A stretch of DNA of 64,000 bases from Sphingomonas sp. NFR15 (lineage in GTDB: Bacteria > Pseudomonadota > Alphaproteobacteria > Sphingomonadales > Sphingomonadaceae): NCBI RefSeq assembly GCF_900103265.1, contig NZ_FMWX01000005.1, forward strand, positions 186,001 to 250,000, read 5' to 3'. The first letter of the stretch is position 1. Every line of letters begins with the position of its first letter. The translations under genes were made by a program, and so were the position numbers. Positions 18,227 to 27,480 of the stretch are shown here, piece by piece. The notes under the pieces were generated by a model. It was given only the letters and a program-made list of their open reading frames with translations. It was not told where the DNA came from and made no database searches.

Positions 18227-18658
18227 TTAACGCGATGCGGTGGAGCGTGCCGGGCAAGGGCCGACACGACGTCCCTGATAATTCAAGTCGAAAGGTGCGC
18301 CGCTGGCGATGCCCTGTGTATCAATATCGAACGATCTGGGCGTGGTGATCGTCACCACGGTGCGCCCATGCCCGCCGCTCGAACAGGTGTAGTTGACCGT
18401 CGTGCTGTCGGGGCTGTCAGCCATCACCAGCCGCGTGCAGGCGGCGCCGGGATGCTGCATCTGGAGCAGCATCGCCGCATCGGCGATGCACACCGACCGC
18501 CCGGGCGCCTCCGAACCGACCACCTTGATCTCATACTGCCCGCGCTCGATCCGCGACAACGCGACCGACGCGCCCGGATCGGGCACCGCCGCCGTGATGG
18601 CGCCTGTTCCTGCCAGCGCGGCCACACCCGCGCATATCATCCGCCAACGCCGCATCAT
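18227..18658 (-). CDS. Small secreted protein, possibly DUF3617-like
   Basis: 143 residues. An N-terminal signal peptide is evident (MICAGVAALAGTGAITAA). The mature part has four Cys, in SVCIADAAMLL, GAACTRLVMADS, VNYTCSSGGHG and GPCPARSTASR, suggesting two periplasmic disulfides. The pattern of an opening YEIKVVGSE strand, a cysteine-containing CIADA and a late GxG strand resembles DUF3617 proteins, but I am not certain. It lies 88 bases after hslO on the same strand. Confidence 0.7.
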   Translation of the reverse strand: MMRRWRMICAGVAALAGTGAITAAVPDPGASVALSRIERGQYEIKVVGSEAPGRSVCIADAAMLLQMQHPGAACTRLVMADSPDSTTVNYTCSSGGHGRTVVTITTPRSFDIDTQGIASGAPFDLNYQGRRVGPCPARSTASR

Positions 18659-18746
18659 TTCGGTTCCCCAAGTCCACGCCCCACCGCCGTGAGCGTGACC
18701 GCTCGGTACAGAAAGTGGGGGATCGTGTCGCGAGATTCAATGTCGT

Positions 18747-19649
18747 TCAGGAATCGCAACGATTCCCGACCGATACCGGGAACTTCTGCGCGCAGAACGC
18801 GCAATCGACGGTGATCACCCCCGATTCGTCGGCCATTTCGCGCTGGTCCTCGTCGGAAAACTTGGCGAGCACCTGCGCGATATAGTCGGGCGAGCAGCGG
18901 CATCCGCGCACGATCGGCTGGCGCGCGAGCACGCGGACCTCGCTTTCCTCGTTGAACAGCCGCCACACCAGAGTCTCCAGCGGCAGCGTGGTGTCGGTCA
19001 GTTCGTCCGCGCCCATCGTCTGGCCGAGCAGCGCGACATGCTCCCATTCGGGATGGTCCTGCCGCACGTGCAGCCGCTCGCGGCCTTCCTCGCCCTCGGG
19101 CAGATGCTGGAGGAACAGCCCGCCGGTCACACGGTTGCCGGGCGCGACGCCGAGCCGGATCAGCGTCGGAATCTGCTCGGACTGGAGGAAATAGGTCGCC
19201 GCCGCGTCCGCGATCGATTCGCCGTCGAGCGGGACGATGCCCTGATAGCGCTCGCCCGTCGTCGCCTGGTCGAAGGTGATCGCGAGATAGCCGGTGCCGA
19301 ACAACGCGAACAGGCTCGGCGCGAGCGGCGCGTCGGCGAGGCGGCCCGCGTCATATTGCACATAGCCGCGCAGCTCGCCGCCGCGATAATCGCACACCAG
19401 CAGGCTGACGATGCCGGTCTCGGTCTGCGCCTGCAGCGTGAGCTGGCCACCCGCGTCCTTCAGCGTCGAGCCGATCAGCGCCGTCAGCGTCAGCGCTTCC
19501 GCGAGCAACGCCTCGATCGGAGCGGGATAGGCGTGCGCGGAGAGGATACGGTCGATCACCGGGCCGAGCCGGACGATCCGCCCGCGCGCGTGGCGGCCGG
19601 GAATGGTGAAACCGAGCGCGAGATCGAGATCGGGGGAGGTGTCAGGCAT
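18747..19649 (-). CDS. hslO: Redox-regulated chaperone Hsp33
   Basis: Holdase chaperone activated by oxidation. 300 residues. N-terminal domain has GRIVRLGPVIDRILSAHAYP and LTLTALIGSTLKDAGGQLTL; the C-terminal zinc/redox centre is RGCRCSPDYIAQ plus DCAFCAQKF (CxC...CxxC). Start is ATG at 19649; TTG one codon earlier is also open. It follows argD and argF on the same strand. Confidence 0.96.
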   Translation of the reverse strand: MPDTSPDLDLALGFTIPGRHARGRIVRLGPVIDRILSAHAYPAPIEALLAEALTLTALIGSTLKDAGGQLTLQAQTETGIVSLLVCDYRGGELRGYVQYDAGRLADAPLAPSLFALFGTGYLAITFDQATTGERYQGIVPLDGESIADAAATYFLQSEQIPTLIRLGVAPGNRVTGGLFLQHLPEGEEGRERLHVRQDHPEWEHVALLGQTMGADELTDTTLPLETLVWRLFNEESEVRVLARQPIVRGCRCSPDYIAQVLAKFSDEDQREMADESGVITVDCAFCAQKFPVSVGNRCDS

Positions 19650-19677
19650 CAACGTCTTTCAGCACCCCAGCCACAAT

Positions 19678-19759
19678 CGTCACCCCAGCGAAAGCTGGGG
19701 TCTTTCGCGGCAAGGTCGCTCCGGACGTCCGCGAGACCTTGGCTTGCGCTGGGGTGACG
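19678..19759. repeat. Palindromic repeat between hslO and argF
   Basis: Inverted repeat with left arm CGTCACCCCAGCGAAAGCTG and right arm TTGCGCTGGGGTGACG. Related to family B (core CCCCAGCG instead of CCCCGGCG). Confidence 0.75.
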
Positions 19760-19808
19760 GGGCAGGGTGCGATGAGAGACGGCTATGTGGGGAAGCGCGC
19801 CGGCCGGA

Positions 19809-20729
<921 letters not shown>

Positions 20730-20730
20730 T

Positions 20731-20923
20731 TTCCCTCTCCCTTTGGGAGAGAGCATCGGGTCGGCCATGCCCCTGGCATGGCCTGGACAGCGCGGGGCGC
20801 TGTCCACCCGATGCTGGAGGCGCGAAGCGACGGAAGGGTGAGGGTGATAGCGCGAACCTCGCCCTCACCCTTCCCACACGGCTGCGCCGTGCGGGCCCCT
20901 TCCCTCTCCCAAGGGGAGAGGGA
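20731..20923. repeat. Long palindromic repeat (family C) between argD and argF
   Basis: Ends are CTCTCCCTTTGGGAGAGAG and CTCTCCCAAGGGGAGAGGG. Nested inner inverted repeats surround GCATCGGGT/ACCCGATGC, TGGCATGG and AAGGGTGAGGG/CCCTCACCCTT. It fills the whole gap and may fold into a cruciform RNA that separates the expression of the two arginine genes. Confidence 0.75.
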
Positions 20924-20925
20924 GA

Positions 20926-22119
20926 TCACGCCGCGACCGGCGCGTAGGTCCGCGCCGCCTCGCTCAATTTCTCGATCGCCTCGGCGATGTGATGCTCCTC
21001 GATCACCAGCGGCGGCAGCACGCGTACGACATTCTCGCCCGCCGACACGGTGAGCAGCCCGTGCGCGTCGCGGGCATGCGCGACGAAATCGCGCGCCACA
21101 GCCGTGTCCTTCAGCTTGATACCGAGCATCAGCCCCTTGCCGCGCACGCTGTCGAACACGCTGTCGTGGTTGGGGATCATCTGTTCGAGCGCACCGCGGA
21201 GCCGCTCGCCCATCGCCGTGACATTCTCGAGGAAGCCCGGCTCGAGCATCACATCGAGCACCGCTTCGCCCGCAGCCATCGCCAGCGGATTGCCGCCATA
21301 GGTCGAGCCATGCGTGCCGAACACCATGCCCTTCGCAGCCTCCTCGGTGGCGAGGCACGCGCCGAGCGGGAAGCCGCCGCCGATCCCCTTGGCGACCGAC
21401 ATGATATCGGGGGTGATGCCGTAATGCTCATAGGCCCACATCTTGCCGGTGCGCCCATAGCCGCACTGCACCTCGTCGAGCACCAGCAGCAGCCCGTGTT
21501 TGTCGCACGCCTCGCGCAGGCCCCGGATGAACTCGGGCGTGCCCGCAGACACGCCGCCTTCGCCCTGGATCGTCTCGACCATGAAGCCGGCGGTGGTCTC
21601 GTCGATCAGCGCGAGCGCGGCGGCGAGATCGTTGAACGGCGCATAAGCGAAGCCCGGCAGCAACGGCTCGAACCCGTCGCGCATCTTCGGCTGGTTGGTC
21701 GCGCTGATCGCCCCCATCGTCCGCCCGTGGAAGGCGTTGTTGAAGGTGATGAGCGTGGTGCGCTCGGGGTTGCCGTTGACGAAGTGATAGCGGCGCGCGG
21801 TCTTGATCGCGCATTCGACCGCCTCGGTGCCCGAATTGGTGAAGAACACGGTGTCGGCGAAGCTGTTGTCGACGATGCGCTGAGCGAGATGTTCGCCCTG
21901 CGGGCTGCCGTAGAGGTTAGAGACGTGCATCAGCGTCGCCGCCTGATCGGCGATCGCCTTGACCAGATGCGGGTGCCCGTGGCCGAGCGCGTTGACCGCG
22001 ATGCCCGCGGCGAAATCGAGATACCGCTCGCCCTGCTCGCCGATCAGATAGCAGCCCTCGCCTCGCACCGGGCGCACGCCGCAGCGCGGGTACACTGGCA
22101 TGAGTGGGGTGATCGGCAT
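20926..22119 (-). CDS. argD: Acetylornithine aminotransferase ArgD
   Basis: PLP enzyme, class III aminotransferase, that converts N-acetylglutamate semialdehyde to acetylornithine. 397 residues. Signatures: LDFAAGIAVNALGHGHP, TNSGTEAVECAIKTAR, FNNAFHGRTMGAISAT, LLVLDEVQCGYGRTGK, and the PLP lysine in IMSVAKGIGGGFPLGA. The start is ATG 22119. Directly upstream is a strong terminator-like hairpin. Confidence 0.95.
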   Translation of the reverse strand: MPITPLMPVYPRCGVRPVRGEGCYLIGEQGERYLDFAAGIAVNALGHGHPHLVKAIADQAATLMHVSNLYGSPQGEHLAQRIVDNSFADTVFFTNSGTEAVECAIKTARRYHFVNGNPERTTLITFNNAFHGRTMGAISATNQPKMRDGFEPLLPGFAYAPFNDLAAALALIDETTAGFMVETIQGEGGVSAGTPEFIRGLREACDKHGLLLVLDEVQCGYGRTGKMWAYEHYGITPDIMSVAKGIGGGFPLGACLATEEAAKGMVFGTHGSTYGGNPLAMAAGEAVLDVMLEPGFLENVTAMGERLRGALEQMIPNHDSVFDSVRGKGLMLGIKLKDTAVARDFVAHARDAHGLLTVSAGENVVRVLPPLVIEEHHIAEAIEKLSEAARTYAPVAA

Positions 22120-22142
22120 GATGACGCGCTCCTAGCAGAAAC

Positions 22143-22237
22143 AAAAACGGCGGCCCGTGCTTGGGCCGCCGGAGCGGATATCTACGTGGTGTGAACGCTG
22201 AGCGTCAACCTCGGCCTGAAGGCCCGGGCAACGCTCA
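22143..22237 (-). promoter_or_regulatory. Structured leader with terminator-like hairpin upstream of argD
   Basis: On the minus strand, a 7-bp stem (plus 22231-22237 with 22199-22205) encloses a small GGCC-TTCA-GGCC hairpin. It is followed by a strong hairpin CGGCGGCCC-AAGCAC-GGGCCGCCG (plus 22148-22171) and TTTTTGTTT. The T-tract ends about 16 bases from the argD ATG. No minus-strand gene ends within 900 bases upstream, so this looks like an attenuator or a small terminated RNA rather than an ordinary terminator. No arginine-rich leader peptide is visible. Confidence 0.55.
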
Positions 22238-22328
22238 CCGCCGCCGCAAGTCGGTTTTATCCTAGAGCACGCCGGGAGCGCCATATAGTCTGGTGCCAGG
22301 AAGGATCGCCGGCTTGGGGGCAAGTCTC

Positions 22329-22991
22329 ATGAAGAAGATCTACACCGTGCGGCCCGGAGATACGATCGGAGCCATCGCGCACGGGTTGAAGGTATCGGCC
22401 AAGGACGTGCTCGCCCTGAACCCGCAGATCACCAATCCCAACCTGATTCGCTCCGGCCAGCAGATCGTTCTGCCCGACGGCAGCGACCGGAGCGCGCTGC
22501 TGGTCGGCGCGGCGACCGAGACCGCCGCCGAAGGCGATCCGCTCTGGCTTTCGCTCGCCTTGCGCGAGGAGGATGCCGGCGTCGCCGAATATAATCCCGG
22601 CAGCAATCCCCGCATCGTCGAATATCTCGCGACCTGTAAGGGCTTGAGCGCGGCGCAACGCAATGATGACGATACCGCCTGGTGCTCGGCCTTCGTCAAC
22701 TGGTGCATGGTGAGCGCGGGCGAGAAAGGCACCGACTCGGCCTGGGCGCTCGATTGGCGAGGGTGGGGCGTCGAGAATCCGACGCCCGGCCGGGGCAGCG
22801 TCGTGGTGTGGGAGCGTATCGTCGGGGGCAAGACGCTCGGCCACGTCTCGTATCTGCTCGACGATCAGGGCGCGAAATTGCTCGTGCTGGGCGGCAACCA
22901 GTCCAACCGCGTGCATCGCGCGCTGTATCCGCGGAATGGCAAGCTCGGCACGACGCTGTATCGCAACCCGGTGTTCCGCAAGCCGGCCTGA
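22329..22991 (+). CDS. LysM-domain protein with a TIGR02594/NlpC-P60-like hydrolase domain
   Basis: 220 residues. Residues 1-46 form a LysM module (YTVRPGDTIGAIAHGL, LNPQITNPNLIRSGQQIVLP), which binds peptidoglycan. The rest resembles the cysteine-peptidase-like TIGR02594 family, with the probable catalytic Cys in DDTAWCSAFVNWCMVSAG and a later His in GHVSYLLD. Start is ATG 22329; there is no signal peptide, which is odd for a wall hydrolase and recalls phage endolysins. No other phage gene is nearby. Confidence 0.82.
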   Translation: MKKIYTVRPGDTIGAIAHGLKVSAKDVLALNPQITNPNLIRSGQQIVLPDGSDRSALLVGAATETAAEGDPLWLSLALREEDAGVAEYNPGSNPRIVEYLATCKGLSAAQRNDDDTAWCSAFVNWCMVSAGEKGTDSAWALDWRGWGVENPTPGRGSVVVWERIVGGKTLGHVSYLLDDQGAKLLVLGGNQSNRVHRALYPRNGKLGTTLYRNPVFRKPA

Positions 22992-23023
22992 CCGGCTTCC
23001 TGCCGGCTTTGACTCAAGTCGCT

Positions 23024-23168
23024 CCGTTCGTGCTGAGTAGCTGCCGAGTAGCCCGCAGGGCGTATCGAGGTAGCGTATCGAAGCACAGGCCCCGAGTCCG
23101 ATCTGTGCTTCGATACGGGCTCTCGATACGGCGCAAGCGCCTACTCGATCCCTACTCAGCACGAACGG
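23024..23168. repeat. 145-bp palindromic element (family A, long form)
   Basis: Perfect 17-bp terminal inverted repeats (CCGTTCGTGCTGAGTAG at the left, its complement at the right). A second internal pair of 14 bases, GTATCGAAGCACAG and its complement, flanks a short centre. The termini match family A. It fills the gap between two convergent genes. Confidence 0.85.
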
Positions 23169-23190
23169 GTGGGGGTACTGCCATTGCGCT

Positions 23191-24045
23191 TCAGCTCTTC
23201 AGCCGCCAGCCGCGCGCCAGCAATTGATAGCACAATACGAACAGCACCACGTCGACGCCCAGCACCACGATGCTGCCGACCAGCACCGGCGAGTCGGCGG
23301 TGCCGAGGAAGCCGTAGCGAAACCCCGAGATGATGTAGAAGAACGGGTTGGCGTGGCTGAACGCGCGGAACGCGGGCGCGAGCCGGTCGACCGAATAGAA
23401 GGTACCCGACAGCAGCGACAGCGGCGCCACCACGAAGTTGGTCACGGCGGCGGCGTGGTCGAATTTCTGCGCCCAGATCGAGGTCAGCACGCCGAGCAGC
23501 GACAGGAACAGCGCGCCGAGGAAGCCGAACCACACCACGGCGACCGGGTGCGACGGAATCACATGCACGCCCGGATACAGCAGCATGGCCAGCCAAACCA
23601 CGAAGCCGACGAGGAACGCGCGCGTCATCGCGCCGCCGAGCAGCGCGGCGAGCACCTCCAGCGTCGAGAGCGGCGGCATCAGGTAATCGACGATCGTGCC
23701 CTGGATCTTGCCCGCGAGCAGCGAGAAGCTGGCATTGGCGAACGCCGGCCCCATCATGCCCTGGCTGATGATGAGTCCGGGGGCGATGAAATCGGCGAAC
23801 GGGATGTCGATTCCGCCGACATGCACCGGCCGTTTCGCGCCGGTCGCGATCGTGAAGACGATCAGGAACAGCAGCGTCGTGATCGCCGGCGCCCAGATCG
23901 TCTGCAGGTGGACCTTGAAGAAACGGCGCACCTCCTTGATATAGAGCGTTCGCAGGCCGCCCCAGTTCACGTCCTTGATGACGGGAACGCCGGGAGCGTT
24001 GCGGACCGCCGACTGGATTTCGCCGGATGGGGGGTGGCTGCTCAT
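23191..24045 (-). CDS. ABC-2 type transporter permease
   Basis: 284 residues, six hydrophobic segments, with the family fold: an N-terminal cytosolic GLRTLYIKEVRRFFKVHLQT, then IWAPAITTLLFLIVFTIA, SLLAGKIQGTIVDYLMPPLS (the conserved amphipathic loop) and SLLSGTFYSVDRLAPAFRA. Such permeases pair with an ATPase to export polysaccharides, lipids or drugs. No ATPase gene is adjacent, so the partner must be elsewhere. ATG 24045; divergent from gcrA with 63 bases between. Confidence 0.88.
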   Translation of the reverse strand: MSSHPPSGEIQSAVRNAPGVPVIKDVNWGGLRTLYIKEVRRFFKVHLQTIWAPAITTLLFLIVFTIATGAKRPVHVGGIDIPFADFIAPGLIISQGMMGPAFANASFSLLAGKIQGTIVDYLMPPLSTLEVLAALLGGAMTRAFLVGFVVWLAMLLYPGVHVIPSHPVAVVWFGFLGALFLSLLGVLTSIWAQKFDHAAAVTNFVVAPLSLLSGTFYSVDRLAPAFRAFSHANPFFYIISGFRYGFLGTADSPVLVGSIVVLGVDVVLFVLCYQLLARGWRLKS

Positions 24046-24108
24046 GGCGCGATCGGTTAGTCGCTGCCGCCACCGCCCGCAACCCGGCATGTAGGGAAGA
24101 TAGATTTC

Positions 24109-24813
24109 ATGGCCTGGACCGACGAACGGATCGATACGCTCAAGAAGATGTGGGAGGACGGTCAGACCGCCAGCCAGATCGCCGAAGCGCTCGGGCAGGT
24201 CAGCCGCAACGCCGTGATCGGCAAGGCACATCGGCTCGGCCTGCAATCGCGCCCGTCCCCGGTCAAGCCCAACGACGTCACCGCCGAGGTCGCCGCCAAG
24301 CCTGTCGTCGAGGCGCCCGCGCCCAAGCCCGCTCCGGCCGTGCCGCCGGCCGCGTTCCAGCCCGTGGAAGTCGTCGCTGCCGCCCCCGCCGACCCGGTTT
24401 TAGAGGTCGATGAGGACGAGGATGCTGAAATTTCACCCGAGCCCGTCGCCGCGCCCGCGCCGGCCACGCCGCCGCAGCCGATCCTGCGCTCGGTCGGTCC
24501 GGGCGGATTTCTGCGCCAGTCGCCGGGCGAACAGCAGGCGCCGATCACGCCCGCGCCGCCGCGCCGGCTGGTTCCCGCCAAGCCCTCGGCCGACATGGCG
24601 GGCAAGACCACCTTGCTCGATCTCAGCGACCGTATCTGCAAATGGCCGCTCGGCCACCCAGGCGAACCCGATTTCCATTTTTGCGGCGAAAAGGTGAACC
24701 CCGGCTTCCCGTATTGCGTCGCGCATTGCGGGCACGCCTATCAGGCGCAGCTCCCCCGCCGCGACCGCCGTCCGCCGCCGCCGCTGCCCTTCGGTGGCCC
24801 GCGCGTCCGCTAA
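24109..24813 (+). CDS. gcrA: Cell-cycle transcriptional regulator GcrA
   Basis: Alphaproteobacterial regulator that works with sigma-70 at promoters carrying methylated GANTC. 234 residues. The N-terminal DNA-binding helix-turn-helix is MAWTDERIDTLKKMWEDGQT followed by IAEALGQVSRNAVIGKAHRL. A long Pro/Ala linker follows (residues 50-150), then the conserved C-terminal RNA-polymerase-binding part with CKWPLGHPG, FHFCGEKV and YCVAHCGHAYQ. I see no GANTC in the 63 bases upstream. Confidence 0.95.
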   Translation: MAWTDERIDTLKKMWEDGQTASQIAEALGQVSRNAVIGKAHRLGLQSRPSPVKPNDVTAEVAAKPVVEAPAPKPAPAVPPAAFQPVEVVAAAPADPVLEVDEDEDAEISPEPVAAPAPATPPQPILRSVGPGGFLRQSPGEQQAPITPAPPRRLVPAKPSADMAGKTTLLDLSDRICKWPLGHPGEPDFHFCGEKVNPGFPYCVAHCGHAYQAQLPRRDRRPPPPLPFGGPRVR

Positions 24814-24838
24814 GGAACGGAACCGTCGATTCGGGGTT
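24814..24838 (+). promoter_or_regulatory. Weak candidate EcfG-type promoter
   Basis: GGAAC (24814-24818), 16-base spacer, GGTT (24835-24838): 8 of 9 consensus bases. It starts at the gcrA stop codon and lies 20 bases before the next gene. One such match is expected by chance in intergenic DNA of this size. Confidence 0.3.
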
Positions 24839-24858
24839 GCGCATGAAAAGGGGACTTC

Positions 24859-25650
24859 ATGCGCACCATCCTGTTTCTGGCGGCGACGCTCGCCGCCGCC
24901 CCAGCTCTTGCCGAGGACCGCGAATATTGTCCGTCGCGCCCTGATCTCGGCCGGCCGCCCTGTACGATCGCACCCGGCCGCGTCTCGGTGGAGACCGCGC
25001 TCGCCGACTGGACGCTCGAAAAGGACTCGGACGGCCGCACCGACACGGTGCTGATCGCCGACACGCTGGTGCGAGTCGGGTTGAGCGACACCGTCGAGGC
25101 GCAGGTGGGCTGGACGCCCTATGGCCACGTCCGCGCCCGTGACAGCGCGAGCGGCATGGTCGAGAACCGCGCGCGTGCCGGCGACGTGACGCTCGGCGCG
25201 AAGGTCAACCTGCACAATCCGGACGGCAAGGGCCTGTCCGCCGCCGTCCGCCCCTTCGTGACCGTGCCGGTCGGCCGGATGCCGGTGGGCTTCGGGGATT
25301 GGGGCGCGGGGATGACCGCACCCGTCTCCTACGAACTGAACGAGACCTTCAAGCTACAGGCCACGCCCGAAGTCGAGGCGGCGGTCGACAAGGACGGGCA
25401 CGGTCGCCACTTCGCGGCGAGCGGCACGCTGGGGCTCGGCGTCGAACTCACCGAGGCGCTGACCGCCACGATCGAGGCACAGGTGCTGCGCGACGACGAT
25501 CCCGACGAAGGCACCACTCAGGCATCCGGCGCGCTGTCGCTCGCCTGGATGGTCGGCAAGGCGGTGCAGCTCGATATCGGCGGTATCGCCGGGCTCAATC
25601 GCGACGCGCCCGACGCCGAAGTGTACCTCGGAATTTCGCAGCTCTTCTGA
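24859..25650 (+). CDS. Outer-membrane beta-barrel protein, MetA-pathway (Phenol_MetA_deg)-like
   Basis: 263 residues with a clear signal peptide (MRTILFLAATLAAAPALA). The body is a set of amphipathic strands with alternating residues, such as VSVETALADWTL, VGLSDTVEAQVGWTPYG and AGDVTLGAKVNLHN, ending in EVYLGISQLF with the terminal Phe typical of outer-membrane barrels. The pattern fits the family annotated as transporters or MetA-pathway-of-phenol-degradation proteins; the true function is unknown. Shine-Dalgarno AGGGGA is close to the ATG. Confidence 0.75.
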   Translation: MRTILFLAATLAAAPALAEDREYCPSRPDLGRPPCTIAPGRVSVETALADWTLEKDSDGRTDTVLIADTLVRVGLSDTVEAQVGWTPYGHVRARDSASGMVENRARAGDVTLGAKVNLHNPDGKGLSAAVRPFVTVPVGRMPVGFGDWGAGMTAPVSYELNETFKLQATPEVEAAVDKDGHGRHFAASGTLGLGVELTEALTATIEAQVLRDDDPDEGTTQASGALSLAWMVGKAVQLDIGGIAGLNRDAPDAEVYLGISQLF

Positions 25651-25824
25651 TCGGGAAATTGCGCCACAGCTTGGCGTATTATCCGGTGTGTTGGTTTGGT
25701 ATGCCGCCTGGCAGCGTGATCGATCGGATCATGTCATTGTTTTAGCAGCATAAAATAAGTTGGCACGGTGGATGCAATACCGTTGGCGCGGCGCAACGAG
25801 CCGCTCACCATCGGAGATTACGCC

Positions 25825-26082
25825 ATGTTCAAGACCGCCCTGTTCGCCGCCGCCGCCTCGACCGCGCTGCTCGCGACCCCGTCGATCGCCACTCCCGCCG
25901 GCACCCCGGACGGCGCGCGCATCGAGGCCAATACCGCGCCGATCGTCGCCGCGCCCGCCAAGCGCGAGACCCGCTACTGTGTCATCGACACGATCACCGG
26001 CTCGATCATCCCGCGCAAGGTTTGCCACACGCGCAAGGACTGGATCGACCTGACCGGCCACGACCCGCTCGAGAAGAACTGA
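25825..26082 (+). CDS. Small secreted protein, function unknown
   Basis: 85 residues: signal peptide MFKTALFAAAASTALLATPS followed by a short mature protein with two Cys (TRYCVIDTITGS and RKVCHTRKDWIDL), likely one disulfide. ATG 25825 has GGAG 9 bases upstream. The gene lies alone between two unrelated genes, with a 175-base leader that is AT-richer than its surroundings. I do not recognise the family. Confidence 0.75.
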   Translation: MFKTALFAAAASTALLATPSIATPAGTPDGARIEANTAPIVAAPAKRETRYCVIDTITGSIIPRKVCHTRKDWIDLTGHDPLEKN

Positions 26083-26099
26083 ACCCGAACGGGGTCGCT

Positions 26100-26127
26100 G
26101 CGGCGCGCGGAAGACCCCGCGCGCCGC
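26100..26127. terminator. Hairpin between convergent genes
   Basis: Perfect 11-bp stem GCGGCGCGCGG / CCGCGCGCCGC with a 6-base loop, in the 56-base gap between two convergent genes. No T-tract on either side, so it may act as a barrier or stabilise 3' ends. Confidence 0.5.
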
Positions 26128-26138
26128 GTCTCCCGCGT

Positions 26139-27296
26139 TCAGAGCGCCTTTTCGTACACCTGATACACTTTGTTGATGTCGCAATTGATCGTCTCGGCAA
26201 TCGAGCGCATCCCCTGATTGTCGTCGAGGATCCAGCCGATCTCGCCGCGCGTCGCGCCATAGTTCGCGACCGATGTGCGGCGGATATATTCGATCATCAT
26301 GAACGCCAACTGGCTCGCCATGCGCGATGCCTGCAATTCCTTCACCACGCCCATCAGCGGCACGCGCATCGTCTTCACCTTGGGCTTGCGCAGCCACCAC
26401 AGCAGTTTGAGCACGTTGAACGGGAACAGATTGCCCTTGAAGGGCATGATCGCCTCGTTGAGATCTGGGAGCGTGATCATGAACGCGACCGGCCGGCCGT
26501 CGAGCTCGGCGATGCGGATCAGGTCGTTGAACACGATCGGCTTGAGCTTGACGCCGACGTCCTTGATCTCGGGCGGGGTGAGCGGAACGAAGCCCCAATT
26601 GTCCGACCATGCATCGTTGAGGATGGCGAGGATGATCGCCGCTTCCTCGTCGAACTTCTTCTTGTTCACCTCGCGTATGACGATGCGCGGATTTTTCTCG
26701 CCCGATGCGATGATGCGCTGGACGATCGGGGGAAATTGCTTGGTGATGTCCAGTTCGTAGGTCAGCAATTGCTTGACCGGACGGTAGTCCGCGCCCTCGA
26801 TCCAGCCGCGATATTCGGGCTTCGCATGGCCCATCATGATGGTCGGCGGATGGTCATAGCCCTCGATCAGCAATCCGGGTTCTTCCCAGATCGACATGCT
26901 GATCGGCCCGAGCACGCGGTTCATGCCCTGGCCGCGCAGCCACGCCTCGGCGGTCTTGATGAGCGCGGCGGCGATCACGCCGTCCTCGGCGTCGAGCAGG
27001 CCGAACTGTCCGCAGCCGGGGCCGAACCCCTGATCGCTCGGCATCTCCAGCGCGAGCGTGTCGATATGCGCCGAAACCCGCCCCACCACCGCGCCGTTCC
27101 GCTCGGCGAGGAACAGTTGCGCCTTGGCGTGGCTGAACCAGCCATTCTTCTCGGGGGTGACCAGCCCGAGCGCTTCACCTTTCAGCGGCGGCACCCAGTT
27201 CGGATCGTTGGCATAGAGCCGGAACGGCAGTTCGATGAACTTCTTGCGATCGGCCTTGCTCTCGATTGGCCGGATCGTGAAATCTTTAGTTGCCAC
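26139..27296 (-). CDS. GNAT-fold protein of unknown function
   Basis: 385 residues. FTIRPIESKADRKKFIELPF and LYANDPNWVPPLKGEA open the protein. A possible acetyl-CoA core around RNGAVVGRVSAHIDTLALE and QFGLLDAEDGVIAAALIKTA, and a second around GRPVAFMITLPDLNEA, suggest two GNAT-like halves. Proteins of this type are usually annotated as hypothetical or as N-acetyltransferases. GTG 27296 is taken as start (VATKDF, GAGAGG 10 bases upstream); the open frame before it has no support. Divergent from the desaturase. Confidence 0.75.
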   Translation of the reverse strand: MATKDFTIRPIESKADRKKFIELPFRLYANDPNWVPPLKGEALGLVTPEKNGWFSHAKAQLFLAERNGAVVGRVSAHIDTLALEMPSDQGFGPGCGQFGLLDAEDGVIAAALIKTAEAWLRGQGMNRVLGPISMSIWEEPGLLIEGYDHPPTIMMGHAKPEYRGWIEGADYRPVKQLLTYELDITKQFPPIVQRIIASGEKNPRIVIREVNKKKFDEEAAIILAILNDAWSDNWGFVPLTPPEIKDVGVKLKPIVFNDLIRIAELDGRPVAFMITLPDLNEAIMPFKGNLFPFNVLKLLWWLRKPKVKTMRVPLMGVVKELQASRMASQLAFMMIEYIRRTSVANYGATRGEIGWILDDNQGMRSIAETINCDINKVYQVYEKAL

Positions 27297-27480
27297 GGTG
27301 GATAAGCCTCTCGCTAAAGCGTCGCGCACTCCGTCGCGCGCAGCGCACAAGCCGCAGCGCGCGCGGCGCGTCAAGCGGTTACGTGTTGCAGGCGTAAGGG
27401 CGCCAGTGTTTGGTGGCACGCCCGGCGTTGGACAATTTGCCCTCCTGTTACTGCCACCATGCGGCCACTATGTTAGGGCA

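Noticed and set aside
22132-22323. Possible leader peptide upstream of argD starting MALPACSR
   Set aside because: No run of arginine codons, no Shine-Dalgarno, and it runs through the terminator-like hairpin.
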